From positions 248,001 to 312,000 of the forward strand of contig NC_089187.1 in assembly GCF_947507565.1 (NCBI RefSeq): a stretch of 64,000 nucleotides of DNA. The letters run 5' to 3'. The stretch is from Oscarella lobularis. Taxonomy: Eukaryota; Porifera; Homoscleromorpha; Homosclerophorida; Oscarellidae. The position numbers and the translations under genes are program-made. Of this stretch, positions 63,956 through 64,000 are shown piece after piece. How positions within the stretch are numbered: position 1 is the stretch's first letter; the number at the start of each line of letters is the position of its first letter. The notes beneath the pieces are model-generated. The model was not told where the DNA came from, ran no database searches, and was given only the letters and a program-made list of their open reading frames with translations.

Positions 63956-64000
63956 TACTGGTGAGGAGCTAAGATTTCCTACTACTGGTGAGGAGGTAAG
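63956..64000. repeat. Start of a 27-bp direct repeat at the right edge
   Basis: TACTGGTGAGGAG followed by STAAG occurs at 63956 and 63983, 17 of 18 bases identical, period 27. It is cut by the window end, so copy number is unknown. It would lie in an intron of the unrecognised gene, adjacent to its splice acceptor. Confidence 0.6.

Overview
The window is nuclear DNA of a compact, intron-rich eukaryote. Almost every intron is 45-75 bp, GT-AG (at least one GC-AG), AT-rich, and often carries TTAATTAATTAA runs. Gene content points to an animal: a TRPA-type ankyrin cation channel, LRPAP1/RAP with an ER-retention tail, INSIG, an ABCB9/TAPL-like half transporter, RETREG/FAM134, ATG9, ARL5, gamma-tubulin, MOB4 and the RNA polymerase I subunit POLR1B. 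Tiny introns, very small intergenic gaps and divergent animal proteins suggest an early-branching metazoan, probably a sponge (a homoscleromorph such as Oscarella is my guess). The species is inference; the gene identities rest on motifs read from the translated exons.

Layout. Positions 1-20961 hold seven genes in a row on the minus strand: ATG9 (3' end off the left edge), an ankyrin-TKL kinase, an ankyrin/SOCS-box-like protein, ARL5, a TRPA channel, gamma-tubulin and an ABCB9-like transporter. The ABCB9-like gene is head-to-head with RETREG (+, 21019-22707), with 57 bp between start codons. RETREG converges on POLR1B (-, 22736-59914). POLR1B is head-to-head with MOB4 (+, 59971-61043), with 56 bp between start codons. 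MOB4 converges on LRPAP1 (-), followed by INSIG (-) and an unrecognised gene (-) running off the right edge. Between coding sequences there are only about 1.55 kb of DNA in the whole window.

The exception is one intron of POLR1B, 25767-57964 (about 32.2 kb, half the window). It is almost entirely a tandem array of a 41-bp AT-rich unit (roughly 780 copies). Only about 50 bp and 23 bp of non-repeat sequence remain at its two ends, so an ordinary mini-intron seems to have expanded several-hundred-fold. The array is organised in nested higher-order repeats, including a 5,782-bp block next to a 4.43-kb version of itself and three copies of a 2,663-bp block. The reading frame of POLR1B is intact on both sides. 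This is the most unusual object here.

Functional themes are membrane traffic and autophagy (ATG9, RETREG, ARL5, ABCB9-like, LRPAP1, INSIG), ankyrin-rich signalling (three adjacent genes) and housekeeping (gamma-tubulin, POLR1B, MOB4). CACGTG boxes lie in five of the short upstream regions, and the palindrome TGACGTCA is strongly over-represented outside the array. Exon boundaries were read by eye; most internal junctions are supported by frame and family alignment, and a few, marked below, are ambiguous.
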